Positions 1 through 8,373 of a DNA stretch of 64,000 nt are shown here, piece after piece. The position numbers and the translations under genes were made by a program. Position 1 is the stretch's first letter; each line of letters starts with the position of its first letter. Origin of the DNA: Natronolimnohabitans sp. A-GB9 (lineage in GTDB: Archaea; Halobacteriota; Halobacteria; Halobacteriales; Natrialbaceae). The notes under the pieces were generated by a model. The model worked only from the letters and a program-made list of their open reading frames with translations. It made no database searches and was not told where the DNA came from. The stretch is taken from contig NZ_JAVDDV010000001.1 of NCBI RefSeq assembly GCF_030848565.1, positions 62,001 to 126,000 of the forward strand. The letters are read 5' to 3'.

Positions 1-1
1 C

Positions 2-442
2 ACCGTTCTCGAGGACGTCCTGTCCGATCTCGAGGTGCGGATCGAAGAACACGATGCCGAGATTACAGTCGAGGATCTGCCCCGTGTCGAGGGCGACGCC
101 AGCCAACTCCGGCAAGTCTTCCAGAATCTCCTCGACAACGCCATCGAATACAGCGAGGACGCCCCGACCGTTCACGTCTCGGCCGATCGGACGGAGCGAG
201 CGTGGGAGATTTCGGTTCGCGACGACGGTATCGGAACCCCTGCCGACGAGACCGACCGGATCTTCGAAGTCTTCGAACGGCTCCATGGCCCTGGAGACCA
301 TCCCGGAACCGGTATCGGGCTCGCTCTCTGTCGGCGCATCGTCGAACGCCACGGCGGTGATATCACGGTCGACTCGACTCCCGGTGAGGGGTCGACGTTT
401 ACGATCACGTTGCCGCCACCGACTGACTCCGGCGGCGACTGA
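2..442 (+). CDS. Sensor histidine kinase, C-terminal part (5' end outside window)
   Basis: The frame is open from base 2, so the start and any sensor domains lie left of the window. The visible 146 residues are a HATPase_c catalytic domain: N box QNLLDNAIEY near visible residue 41, G1 box DDGIG near 74, and G2 box GTGIGLALC near 102. It ends in a typical STPGEGSTFTITLP tail. In the family this domain binds ATP and phosphorylates the dimerisation-domain histidine, which is not visible here. The sensed signal cannot be told. A Bat-like regulator follows 120 bp downstream, but no receiver-domain partner is visible. Confidence 0.92.
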   Translation, partial: TVLEDVLSDLEVRIEEHDAEITVEDLPRVEGDASQLRQVFQNLLDNAIEYSEDAPTVHVSADRTERAWEISVRDDGIGTPADETDRIFEVFERLHGPGDHPGTGIGLALCRRIVERHGGDITVDSTPGEGSTFTITLPPPTDSGGD

Positions 443-562
443 TAACTAAATTGTCAGTCAGTAAAACTGAACTATCTCGGACGACTACCGTTCCCAGCCG
501 GTGGGAACGGGCTCGAATATATTCGACTGTTGGGGCATATACTGCCAAACGAAACGGTTCGT

Positions 563-1237
563 ATGGCTCAGGCGACACTCACGATCACGCTACCCGAACA
601 GGTCTGGATTCAACAGCTCTCGACGGCGTATCCGTCGGCGACCTTTCGGGTTCTGGCGGCTGTCCCCGACGCGGAGCGGGGCTTCGCACTCGTTCGGATT
701 ACCGGATCCGAGGTAGCCGACGTAATCGAGGACATGCACGAGCATCCACAGCTTACCGAACTCTCGCTGGCTCAGCGGACCGACAACGAGGCGACGGTCC
801 ACTTCGAGACGACGGCGCCGCTGCTGTTGTTCTCCTCACAGGAATCCGGAATGCCGATCGAACTCCCCGTCGAAATCGTCGACGGTGAGGCGACCGTCGA
901 GGTCACCGGATCACGCGATCGACTCGCCGGACTGGCCGAACAACTCGAGCGCTTTGGCTTCCAGTATCGGATCGAACACGTCCGCGATCGGCTCCACGAG
1001 AGCCAACTGCTCTCGGAGCGCCAGCTCGAGGTCGTCGTCACCGCCGTCGAGGAAGGCTACTACGACACGCCCCGGCGCTGTTCGCTGACGGAGCTCGCCG
1101 ACCGACTCGATATCGCGAAATCGACCTGCAGCGAGACGCTCCACCGCGCCGAGGAAGCGATCGTCAAACGGTTCGTCGACGATCTCCCTGGCGTCGACAA
1201 CGACGAGTCACTCGAAGACCAACTCGTACGTAGCTGA
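563..1237 (+). CDS. Bat-like HTH transcriptional regulator
   Basis: A 224-residue haloarchaeal regulator of the bacterio-opsin-activator type. The N-terminal about 150 residues form the usual sensor-like region with no cofactor motif. The C-terminal HTH_10 domain begins at LSERQLEVVVTAVEEGYYD and continues through SLTELADRLDIAKSTCSETL. The ATG at 563 is preferred over an in-frame upstream one at 530 because the family begins close to the MAQATLTI segment. It lies upstream of the Fe-S/NrfD redox module in the same direction. Relatives such as DmsR sit beside respiratory reductase operons, so control of the module is a reasonable inference. The TGA stop is also the first three bases of an intergenic repeat. 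Confidence 0.85.
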   Translation: MAQATLTITLPEQVWIQQLSTAYPSATFRVLAAVPDAERGFALVRITGSEVADVIEDMHEHPQLTELSLAQRTDNEATVHFETTAPLLLFSSQESGMPIELPVEIVDGEATVEVTGSRDRLAGLAEQLERFGFQYRIEHVRDRLHESQLLSERQLEVVVTAVEEGYYDTPRRCSLTELADRLDIAKSTCSETLHRAEEAIVKRFVDDLPGVDNDESLEDQLVRS

Positions 1238-1305
1238 TACAGTCAGACACGCATTCGCCGGATGGGAACGGCGAACGCTCATACGGACTGCTGTCCGGCA
1301 GTATA
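1235..1305. repeat. Intergenic palindromic element (TGATAC...GGCAGTATA type)
   Basis: Begins with TGATACAGTC, whose TGA is the stop of the preceding gene, and ends with ACTGCTGTCCGGCAGTATA. Between them GCATTCGCC pairs imperfectly with GGCGAACGC. One of many dispersed copies in this window. It is followed at 1311-1329 by a perfect 8-bp hairpin with stem CGATCTCG and loop ATA. Confidence 0.7.
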
Positions 1306-1310
1306 AGCAC

Positions 1311-1693
1311 CGATCTCGATACGAGATCGAACGTGTCGTCTCATCCGGGTCTTGCGCTGACCCGCCTCTAAACGGCTTCGTTCAGCACCGATTGGTGCCC
1401 GATCGAGAAACTTCTGTGGAGTTGTTAGCCGTCTTTCGACGCCACACTGTCGGATATCTGTACTGATATACGATCCGACCGGCCGGCCAGCACAGGTGGA
1501 AACTATTATAGTGAGAAATAAGTGGGCGAACGTGTTCGTGTCCATTCTCACGTCGTGGAAATCGGGTCTATACTTCAACGTCATCTAGTTGTGAGTCGGG
1601 TGTAGAGGATCCATATATGGCTAAATTCACGTGCGTGATGGCACGTAATCATTGTGCACAGCACGGATTCTCGTCCGGAGGTGTTCGCTCGAC
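1311..1693 (+). promoter_or_regulatory. Leader/promoter region of the Fe-S/NrfD operon
   Basis: The gap upstream of the Fe-S gene holds no credible gene. It contains a perfect 10-bp palindrome CCATATATGG at 1611-1620, a possible operator or TATA region, and GGAGG at 1677-1681, a Shine-Dalgarno sequence spaced correctly for the ATG at 1694. Whether the upstream Bat-like protein binds here is inference. Confidence 0.45.
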
Positions 1694-3400
1694 ATGAGCG
1701 CGGACGATGAATCGTTCCACCCGCTCGGAAAGGAGTGGGAGGGCGAACTCGAGGAGATGCTCGACGATACCGAGTACGATACGGACCTCGGTATGGAGAT
1801 GGCCCAGGACGCGATGCGGGTCACGAAAGGCGAGCTCTCCGAAGCCGAGTTCCACGAAAAGTACCACGACGACGTCATGGACGAGTTCGGCGTCGACGAC
1901 CGTCCGACCGAGGAAGCCTACGAGGCTGCCCAGGAGGAGGCCAAGGGCACCGTCGGTCGGATGCTCTCGGCGTTCGACGGTGACGGCGAGGAGACCCGCC
2001 GCGAGACGATGAAGAAGATGGGCGTCGGCGCTGCCGCCGTCGGCCTCGGTGCCTGGGGCGCTACCGACGACGGCCCCGAAGCCGATTTCGCGGCTGCCGA
2101 CGACGCCGCCGACGGTGGCGACGACGATGGCATCCAGTGGGGGATGACGATCGACCTCGAGCGCTGTGACGGCTGTCTCTCCTGTGTCGACGCCTGTTCT
2201 GAGGAGAACCAGCTCGATCAGGGTGTCAACTGGATGTACGTCCTCCAGTTCGCCGACGAGGACAACCAGGAGCCTGGCCACCATCCTGCCGGTGGCTTCG
2301 AGAACATGCTCGTCCGGCCGTGTCAGCACTGTACCGACGCACCCTGTGAGAAGGTCTGTCCGACGACGGCCCGACACACCCGCGACCAAGACGGGCTCGT
2401 GTTGACCGACTACGACGTCTGTATCGGCTGTCGGTACTGTCAGGTCGCCTGTCCGTACGGCGTCAACTACTTCCAGTGGAACGAGCCGGACGTGGAATAC
2501 GAGGACATTCCGGAGAACGCATCGGAACACCCGGCTGCTCACGTTCCCGCGGACGCAGACCCCGAAGACGTCACCTACTCGGAGTACGATGATCTCGACG
2601 ACGACCGATGGGTCGACGCCCGTGCGCCGCGTGGCGTGATGAGCAAGTGTACGATGTGTCCGACCCACCAGGACGGCAGCCAGGGTGAAGAGCACATCGG
2701 TCACACGGCCTGTGAGGACGCCTGTCCGCCAGGTGCGATCCAGTTCGGGAACGTCAACGACGAACTCAGCGACCCACAGCGGTACGCCGAGAACCCGAGT
2801 CGCGGCCGCAGTCTCGAGCGACTCGCGATTCCGGATCCCGAGGAACTCGAGGACGCCCTCGAGGGCGAAGACGACGACCTCGAGTCCGTGCTCGACGCCG
2901 TCGACTTCCAGGCCATGGACGGCGATATCACGACCGACGCGGAAGGTCTCGGCATCCTGCTCGCACTCGAGATCACCGGCGGCGAGCAGATGGGCAACGG
3001 ACCCGAGGTAGAGAACCACAGCGACTTCGTCCACTACGAACAGGAGGTTCTCGACGTGCTCGAGGTCCTCGAGGACCACGGACTCGATCTCGATAGTCAG
3101 GAGGTCCTCGCCGAACTCGACCTCGCCGATCCGCTCGAGGAAGACGAAGACGAAGACGACGACTTCGAGCCGGACGAAGACGACGCGCAGTTCCTGCTCC
3201 AGCGGTTCGCAGGTGTGCAGACCTCGAGCTTCAAGCTGCTCGAAGAGTACGGAACGAACCCGAACATCACGTACATCGGCAGCGAACCTGGTCCAAACGC
3301 CGAACAGATCGAGGGCCCAGTTCAGTACGACTCCGTTGACTTGACGGACAATCGTAAGGAGGTCCTCGACGACGATACCGTCACTGGGGGGATGTACTAA
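1694..3400 (+). CDS. 4Fe-4S ferredoxin-type subunit of a membrane redox complex (DmsB/NrfC/PsrB-like)
   Basis: A 568-residue electron-transfer protein with four [4Fe-4S] cysteine sets: 158/161/164/168, 210/213/218/222, 243/246/249/253 and 319/322/340/344. That arrangement is typical of DmsB/NrfC/PsrB subunits. Residues 1-100 are an acidic helical region. A Tat-like signal (TRRETMKKMG then an Ala/Gly hydrophobic stretch) lies internally at about 101-123. Residues 390-568 are an acidic C-terminal extension not usual in the family. The ATG at 1694 is chosen because GGAGG precedes it. TAATG couples it to the NrfD gene, its probable membrane anchor. No molybdopterin subunit is encoded nearby, so the substrate is unknown. 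Confidence 0.85.
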   Translation: MSADDESFHPLGKEWEGELEEMLDDTEYDTDLGMEMAQDAMRVTKGELSEAEFHEKYHDDVMDEFGVDDRPTEEAYEAAQEEAKGTVGRMLSAFDGDGEETRRETMKKMGVGAAAVGLGAWGATDDGPEADFAAADDAADGGDDDGIQWGMTIDLERCDGCLSCVDACSEENQLDQGVNWMYVLQFADEDNQEPGHHPAGGFENMLVRPCQHCTDAPCEKVCPTTARHTRDQDGLVLTDYDVCIGCRYCQVACPYGVNYFQWNEPDVEYEDIPENASEHPAAHVPADADPEDVTYSEYDDLDDDRWVDARAPRGVMSKCTMCPTHQDGSQGEEHIGHTACEDACPPGAIQFGNVNDELSDPQRYAENPSRGRSLERLAIPDPEELEDALEGEDDDLESVLDAVDFQAMDGDITTDAEGLGILLALEITGGEQMGNGPEVENHSDFVHYEQEVLDVLEVLEDHGLDLDSQEVLAELDLADPLEEDEDEDDDFEPDEDDAQFLLQRFAGVQTSSFKLLEEYGTNPNITYIGSEPGPNAEQIEGPVQYDSVDLTDNRKEVLDDDTVTGGMY

Positions 3401-4767
3401 TGAGTACGAAAACCCCAACCGAAGCGGATATCCTACGACCGCTCAAGAACACGTCGAAGCGGTATTTCATGTTGTTCGGGGCGGCCGCGATCGCGTTCGG
3501 TATCTTCCTGGTCGGCTGGATCTACCAGCTCGCGGTCGGTATGAGCGTCACCGGTCTCTCGGACTGGGGCTCCGGTGGCGGCGTGACCTGGGGTCTGTAC
3601 ATCGGCGCGTTCATCTGGTGGGTCGGGATCGCCCACGGCGGGATTATCCTCTCTGCGGCAGTGCGTCTGCTCGGTATGGATCGGTATATGCCGGTCGCGC
3701 GTCTGGCCGAGATGCTGACGCTTGCTGGCCTCTCTGCCGCCGGCTTCTACATTATCGTCCACATGGGCCGTCCGGACCGGATGGTCACGAGCGTCCTCGG
3801 TCACTACCACATCACGGTCAACAACTCGCCGCTGGTGTGGGACGTGACTGTCATTACGGCTTACTTCGTCCTGACAGCGACCTATCTGGCCCTGACGCTT
3901 CGCTACGACATCACGCGACTGCGTGACGATCTTCCGGACATGTTCGAGCCGGTCTACAAGCTCCTGACGCTCGGCTACTCCGAAAAGGAGGACGAGGTCA
4001 TCGAGCGGATGGTCTGGTGGGTCGCGCTGGCGATCATCATCATGGCGCCGCTGTTGCTCCACGGTGGGGTCATTCCGTGGCTGTTCGCGCTGCTGCCGAC
4101 GTACCCCGGCTGGTTCGGTGCGATCCAGGGGCCGCAGTTCCTCACCATCGCACTGACCTCCGCGATCAGCGGTGTGATCGTGGTCTCCTATGCCTTCCGA
4201 CGTGCGTACGACTGGGACCACATCATCACGGATGACATCTTCCGTGGCCTGCTGCTGTGGCTCGGGTTCTTCTGCCTGCTGTTCCTCTGGCTGCAGCTCC
4301 AGCAGCTCACGTCCGGCAGCTTCTCCGCGACGGTCGACCACCAGGCCGCGACCGCCTCGAAACTCTCGCACCCGGCCTACATCGTGCCGATCACGATGGT
4401 CTTTGGCGTGCTGATGTACATCTTCGCGACGACGCTGCGTCCGTCGCTGTTCAGCAAGGCGCGTGCGATCGCCGCAGGCGTTCTCGTGTTGATCGCGACG
4501 CTGGTCGAGAAGACTTACTTCGTCGTCGCCGGTCTCTGGTACCCGGCCTTTAGCATCTACGATGCGACGCCCGGTGACTACTTCCCGAGCCTCATCGAGA
4601 TGTCGTCGGTCCTCGGAACCATCGGTATGGTGGTGCTGTTCTTCCTCGTCATCGCCAAGGTCGTTCCCGTCGTCGAACTCCACGCAGTCGAACACCTGCG
4701 TGGCGATCACGGCCACGGTCACGAGGAGGCACACGAAAGTGAAACCGAACCTGAGGTGAAAGCATGA
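3400..4767 (+). CDS. nrfD: NrfD/PsrC-type polytopic quinone-interacting subunit
   Basis: A 455-residue integral membrane protein with many hydrophobic segments and the NrfD/PsrC pattern. The N-terminal half includes GLYIGAFIWWVGIAHGG, the interhelical HMGRPDRM motif and a NNSPLVWD segment seen in family members. The tail is histidine-rich and acidic. NrfD proteins exchange electrons between membrane quinone and the partner Fe-S protein. Start and upstream stop overlap (TAATG), and the stop overlaps the next gene (ATGA), so the three are almost certainly cotranscribed. Direction of electron flow cannot be inferred. Alternative complex III-like or reductase roles are both possible. Confidence 0.9.
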   Translation: MSTKTPTEADILRPLKNTSKRYFMLFGAAAIAFGIFLVGWIYQLAVGMSVTGLSDWGSGGGVTWGLYIGAFIWWVGIAHGGIILSAAVRLLGMDRYMPVARLAEMLTLAGLSAAGFYIIVHMGRPDRMVTSVLGHYHITVNNSPLVWDVTVITAYFVLTATYLALTLRYDITRLRDDLPDMFEPVYKLLTLGYSEKEDEVIERMVWWVALAIIIMAPLLLHGGVIPWLFALLPTYPGWFGAIQGPQFLTIALTSAISGVIVVSYAFRRAYDWDHIITDDIFRGLLLWLGFFCLLFLWLQLQQLTSGSFSATVDHQAATASKLSHPAYIVPITMVFGVLMYIFATTLRPSLFSKARAIAAGVLVLIATLVEKTYFVVAGLWYPAFSIYDATPGDYFPSLIEMSSVLGTIGMVVLFFLVIAKVVPVVELHAVEHLRGDHGHGHEEAHESETEPEVKA

Positions 4768-5075
4768 ACGCGCTTGCAGCCGCACTCACGTACCTACCAG
4801 CATGGGCTGGCGTTGGCGGAACCGAAGGTGTCACCGGCTTCCCGAACATCGGTACCTACCTGATCTTCGGGGTTATCCTCGTGCCGGTCTACGTCATGGT
4901 CATCGCGTGGTTCGTCGGCGAACCACGCGATGCCAAGAGCGGACTGCTCGGCGTCTCCTACCTCGTCGGTATCGCGGCACAGATGTGGATCGGGATGTTC
5001 ATCCTGACGCTCATCATCGGTGTTATCTTCTTCGGTGGACTCCCCGCACCGATCGGTTCGGGCGGACCGCCGTAA
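4764..5075 (+). CDS. Small two-TM membrane protein of the NrfD operon (paralog 1)
   Basis: A 103-residue protein with two predicted membrane helices, around GTYLIFGVILVPVYVMVIAW and AAQMWIGMFILTLIIGVIFF, joined by a short loop containing GEPRDAKSGLLGVSYLVGI. It overlaps the NrfD stop by ATGA. It is clearly paralogous to the protein encoded at 5252-5539: TGFPN, GT-IIFGV, VGEPR/TGTPR, GLLGV-YLVGIA and MW are shared. I do not recognise a characterised family. The location suggests a small accessory or assembly subunit of the NrfD complex, which is inference. Confidence 0.82.
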   Translation: MNALAAALTYLPAWAGVGGTEGVTGFPNIGTYLIFGVILVPVYVMVIAWFVGEPRDAKSGLLGVSYLVGIAAQMWIGMFILTLIIGVIFFGGLPAPIGSGGPP

Positions 5076-5251
5076 CCGGCTGACGCGACTCCGTCTTTCG
5101 TTTTTTCGCGGTCGACGTCGAACGTTGGTACAACAGTCCGCCTGAACCGACGAGGCTGACTCCGTCGTCGGAGTTAGCGTGTTATTGGTTACCACGTTAT
5201 GCTTGCACAGTCAGGGGAAACCACGACCACATTCGACGGAAAATCGGGAAT

Positions 5252-5539
5252 ATGGCGCTCGCTGACACAGTGGCGACGGTCCTTTATCACGGCTACGAGG
5301 GTACCGAGGGGTTCACGGGCTTTCCCAACGAGGGGACCGTGATCATCTTCGGCGTCGTCCTGCTCCCGATCTACGTCATGATCGTCGCGTGGTTTACCGG
5401 GACGCCACGGGCTACGAAAACGGGTCTGCTCGGTGTCACCTATCTCGTCGGTATCGCGACGGCGATGTGGGTCTCGATGCTGATACTGACGGTCCTGATC
5501 GGAATCATCTTCTACGGCCAGGCACCGAGTATCAGCTAA
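5252..5539 (+). CDS. Small two-TM membrane protein (paralog 2)
   Basis: A 95-residue protein with the same two-helix plan as its upstream paralog. TGFPNEGT is followed by helix 1 (IIFGVVLLPIYVMIVAWF), the TGTPRATKTGLLGVTYLVGIA loop, then helix 2 (MWVSMLILTVLIGIIFYG). It is separated from paralog 1 by 176 bp, so it may have its own promoter rather than be tightly coupled. ATG 5252 is the only good start upstream of the conserved part. It probably serves the same NrfD-type complex or an alternative form of it. Function is unknown. Confidence 0.78.
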   Translation: MALADTVATVLYHGYEGTEGFTGFPNEGTVIIFGVVLLPIYVMIVAWFTGTPRATKTGLLGVTYLVGIATAMWVSMLILTVLIGIIFYGQAPSIS

Positions 5540-5654
5540 CACGAGGTCCCGTCGACTCCTGCCCGCCTCGAGCGACCACCGATACCCGACTCGAGGACCG
5601 AACCATCACACGTATCCCCGTTCGATCCCTTATCCGCAGTAACGCACTCCACCT

Positions 5655-6746
5655 ATGAGCATCACTGAACACGAGCTCAAGATCAAACTCGAGGACGTCG
5701 AAGATCCGGACCTCGGCGATGACATCGTCTCGCTGGGACTGGTCAACGACGTACGCATCGAGGACGAGACCGCCCGCATCGAACTCGCGTTTAACGCGCC
5801 GTACGCGCCCTCCGAGATGGAGCTGGGGAACCAGATTCGCGAGGTCGTCGACGAAGCCGGCCTCGAGGCCGACCTACGGGCCCACGTCGGGCCGGAACAG
5901 GGCTTCGACGACGAGGTCCTCCCACGAGTGCGCAACGTCATCGCCGTCTCCTCCGGGAAAGGCGGCGTCGGTAAGACGACGGTTGCGGCCAACATCGCGG
6001 CTGGGTTAGAGAAACGTGGTGCGATGGTCGGGCTCCTCGACGCCGACATCCACGGGCCGAACATCCCGCGGATCCTGCCGGTCGAGAGCGACCCCGGCGT
6101 GACCCCCAACGAGGACATCGTCCCACCGCGCTCCGACGGCGTTCGCGTCATCAGCATGGGAATCATGACCGAAGACGAGGACGACCCCGCAATCCTCCGG
6201 GGACCGATGGTCAATAAGTTCATGCTGAAGTTCCTCGAGGGCGTCGAGTGGGGTCGACTCGACTACCTCATCGTCGACCTGCCGCCGGGGACCGGCGACG
6301 CGACGCTGAACCTGCTGCAGTCGATGCCGGTTACGGGCTCGGTCGTCGTCACGACGCCCCAGGAGATGGCACTCGACGACACCCGCAAGGGGATCGAGAT
6401 GTTCCGAAAACACGACACGCCCGTTCTGGGCGTCGTCGAGAACATGAGCACGTTCGTCGCGCCGGACACCGGAAAGGAGTACAACCTCTTCGGTACCGAC
6501 GGGGCCCAGCAGATCGTCGACAAGTACGACATCCCGCTGCTCGGACAGATCCCGATCCATCCCGACTTCGGCGCCGATGGGAGCAAGGGCGCACTCGTCA
6601 AAGACGACGAGAGTCCGGTCCAGGAGACCCTAGAGGACCTCGTCGCGAACGTCTCCGACCGCATCGGCGAGATCAACCGCCAGACCGTCGCCGACAACGT
6701 CGAAGGCGGTCCTGAGAACAAGCTACCGACGGAGACCGAAGACTAA
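5655..6746 (+). CDS. mrp: Mrp/NBP35-family P-loop ATPase (ApbC-like Fe-S carrier)
   Basis: 363 residues. The N-terminal about 90 residues are a MIP18/DUF59 domain with the DPDLGDDIVSLGLV motif. It is followed by a deviant Walker A P-loop SSGKGGVGKTT at about 97-107, an LDADIHGPN segment and LIVDLPPGTGDATL, all diagnostic of Mrp/ApbC. These proteins bind and transfer [4Fe-4S] clusters in the cytoplasm. The usual C-terminal CxxC is not seen; VVENMST occupies the region where it often lies. Same strand as the Fe-S module 115 bp upstream, so supply of clusters to that complex is plausible but not shown. Confidence 0.92.
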   Translation: MSITEHELKIKLEDVEDPDLGDDIVSLGLVNDVRIEDETARIELAFNAPYAPSEMELGNQIREVVDEAGLEADLRAHVGPEQGFDDEVLPRVRNVIAVSSGKGGVGKTTVAANIAAGLEKRGAMVGLLDADIHGPNIPRILPVESDPGVTPNEDIVPPRSDGVRVISMGIMTEDEDDPAILRGPMVNKFMLKFLEGVEWGRLDYLIVDLPPGTGDATLNLLQSMPVTGSVVVTTPQEMALDDTRKGIEMFRKHDTPVLGVVENMSTFVAPDTGKEYNLFGTDGAQQIVDKYDIPLLGQIPIHPDFGADGSKGALVKDDESPVQETLEDLVANVSDRIGEINRQTVADNVEGGPENKLPTETED

Positions 6747-6862
6747 GCCCAGTCGCGACACGAGAGGAAAGACGGCGTCGTACCGACTGCTGTCGGTTTG
6801 TTTCGGGGCGACCGCAGGACGATCGTAGTGACGCCGAACCCCTACAGGAGGCCGTCCCAGGA

Positions 6863-7123
6863 TCAGGAGTCGGGTTCGGGCTCTTTTTCGACCTCCCACT
6901 CGAGTGTCATCGTGATCTCCTCGTGTGGGCCACCGAGCATCGGCGATCGTTCCTCGACTTCGATCTCGTACTCGAGATCTCGCGCCGGTGAGAGCGTCAG
7001 TACCTTGTTTCCGACCTGTATTTCGGCGGGACCGTTGCCGCGGAGTTCTTGGGCGACCGCCTGAACGAGATCCGCCGCCTCGTCTCGCGAGACCGTTTCC
7101 TCGTTGTCGGTTGTCTCGGCCAT
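6863..7123 (-). CDS. amphi-Trp domain protein
   Basis: 86 residues, acidic. It starts at the ATG giving MAETTDNEETVSRDEAADLV rather than one 22 codons upstream, because the conserved family begins there. The sequence matches the small haloarchaeal amphi-Trp family: an E-rich N-terminal helix, RGNGPAEIQVGNKVLTLSPA, then a beta-rich ELEWEVEKE-type end with the conserved Trp. Biochemical function is unknown. It is last in a leftward group after the AsnB-like gene but separated from it by 107 bp. Confidence 0.75.
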   Translation of the reverse strand: MAETTDNEETVSRDEAADLVQAVAQELRGNGPAEIQVGNKVLTLSPARDLEYEIEVEERSPMLGGPHEEITMTLEWEVEKEPEPDS

Positions 7124-7212
7124 AGGAAAACGGCCATCAGGCGGATACAAATAGGTTGGCTGGGAATCGGCAGGCACGGCCGCGGTCACGCGAGATGGGA
7201 CCTCGAGCTATC

Positions 7213-7226
7213 GTACTGTCGGACAG
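7213..7226. repeat. Short copy of intergenic element end (TACTGTCGGACAG)
   Basis: GTACTGTCGGACAG lies 4 bp beyond the stop codon of the AsnB-like gene on the minus strand. It matches the conserved end of the dispersed palindromic family, but no full element is visible around it. Confidence 0.55.
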
Positions 7227-7230
7227 AACG

Positions 7231-8373
7231 TTAGGGATCGACGGGCGGTTCCGGAGCGTCGACGCCCGGCGTAAGCGAACGAACGTACTTCGTCACGTGA
7301 TCGTCGATCCGGCGCTTGTAGCCGGCCTGTCTGGCCAGTCGATCGAGCTCTCGAGCGACGAGGCTGCCGTACTGGACGGCTTTCTTCTCGCGGTCGACGA
7401 CCGCGGCGGGGAGCGAGTCGGCTGCGACGCGTCGAAGCGCTCGTTTGCGCTCGTCTTCGTCGGCGAGTAACGAATCGGGAAGCCGAAGCGCCGCCTCGAC
7501 GACGGCGTCGTGGAGGAAGGGAGCGACCGGCTCGAGGCCGGCTACCTCGACAGCCCGAACGTCCCGGGGGAGCTGGTCGGGCAGCGTCGCGATCTGTTCA
7601 CGGACCGCGCCGCGGGTGGTTTCGGCGTCGACGCGGTGATCGAGGCGGACGACCTTCTCGTAGCCGCCGAACAGTTCGTCGGCACCCTGGCCGACTGCCA
7701 GCGCATCGAAGCCATCGGCAGCGACGGCGTCGCCGACGAGATACAGCGGCAAAGCGATCTGGACGTCCATCGCGTTCGTCCGGCCGATCGCCTCGGCGAC
7801 GCGTGGAACGGCTCGCTCGAGGTCGGCTGGCTCGAGTTCGACGACGGTCAGCTCCCGGCCCATCGCGTCGGCTGCGCTTCTGGCGGCCGCGACGTCGTGA
7901 CTGTCCGGGAAGCCGACGACGTACAGCGGCGCGTCGAGCAGTTCGGCGACCAGCGCGGAGTCGACGCCACCGGAGAAGGCGACGGCGATCTCGCGGTCGG
8001 TCGCGACGGCGTCGGCTGCGGCGGTCTCGATCGCCGTCGAGAGCGACTCGAGGGCCGCTTCGTGGTCGGTCTCGGGGTCGGGATCCGGAAGCGTCCAGCG
8101 CTGCTCGGGCTCGCCGTCGGGATCGGTCGGCTCGATCGTGGTCCCTGCCGGGAGGAGTTCCGGGGACTCGAGTGAGCCAGGTTCGAACGCCCAGCAGGTG
8201 TCGGGATCGGTCCATCGGTCGCGGTCGGCCTCGACGTACAGCGGCACGCGCCCGAGGACGTCTCGGACGAGACGGTCGTCGAGGATACCGGCGAACCCGG
8301 CCGTTCCGGGCAACGGATCGCCCGTCGAGCGGGCACGGCGGACGGTCTCGGGGTCGGCGCCACGCAGCGTCAT
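7231..8373 (-). CDS. Asparagine synthetase-like protein lacking the glutaminase cysteine
   Basis: 380 residues. A reduced N-terminal part is followed by an Asn-synthase ATP-pyrophosphatase domain with AVAFSGGVDSALVAELL (PP-loop) and GQGADELFGGYEK. True AsnB starts Met-Cys, the Cys being the glutaminase nucleophile. Here the protein starts MTLRGADPE and only about 100 residues of the glutaminase fold remain. It is therefore probably ammonia-dependent or acts on another substrate. ATGA overlap with the upstream PHP gene shows translational coupling. The products may act in one pathway. Confidence 0.82.
   Translation of the reverse strand: MTLRGADPETVRRARSTGDPLPGTAGFAGILDDRLVRDVLGRVPLYVEADRDRWTDPDTCWAFEPGSLESPELLPAGTTIEPTDPDGEPEQRWTLPDPDPETDHEAALESLSTAIETAAADAVATDREIAVAFSGGVDSALVAELLDAPLYVVGFPDSHDVAAARSAADAMGRELTVVELEPADLERAVPRVAEAIGRTNAMDVQIALPLYLVGDAVAADGFDALAVGQGADELFGGYEKVVRLDHRVDAETTRGAVREQIATLPDQLPRDVRAVEVAGLEPVAPFLHDAVVEAALRLPDSLLADEDERKRALRRVAADSLPAAVVDREKKAVQYGSLVARELDRLARQAGYKRRIDDHVTKYVRSLTPGVDAPEPPVDP

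Noticed and set aside
1649-3418. Long open frame antisense to the Fe-S protein gene
   Set aside because: Mirror of a GC-rich, third-position-biased gene; Val/Leu/Arg-rich composition and no recognisable domain.
3433-4785. Long frame antisense to the NrfD gene
   Set aside because: Arg/His/Asp-rich shadow of a membrane protein gene, no domain.
7510-8175. Plus-strand frame inside the AsnB-like gene
   Set aside because: Antisense shadow; the PP-loop and ELFGG motifs lie on the minus strand.
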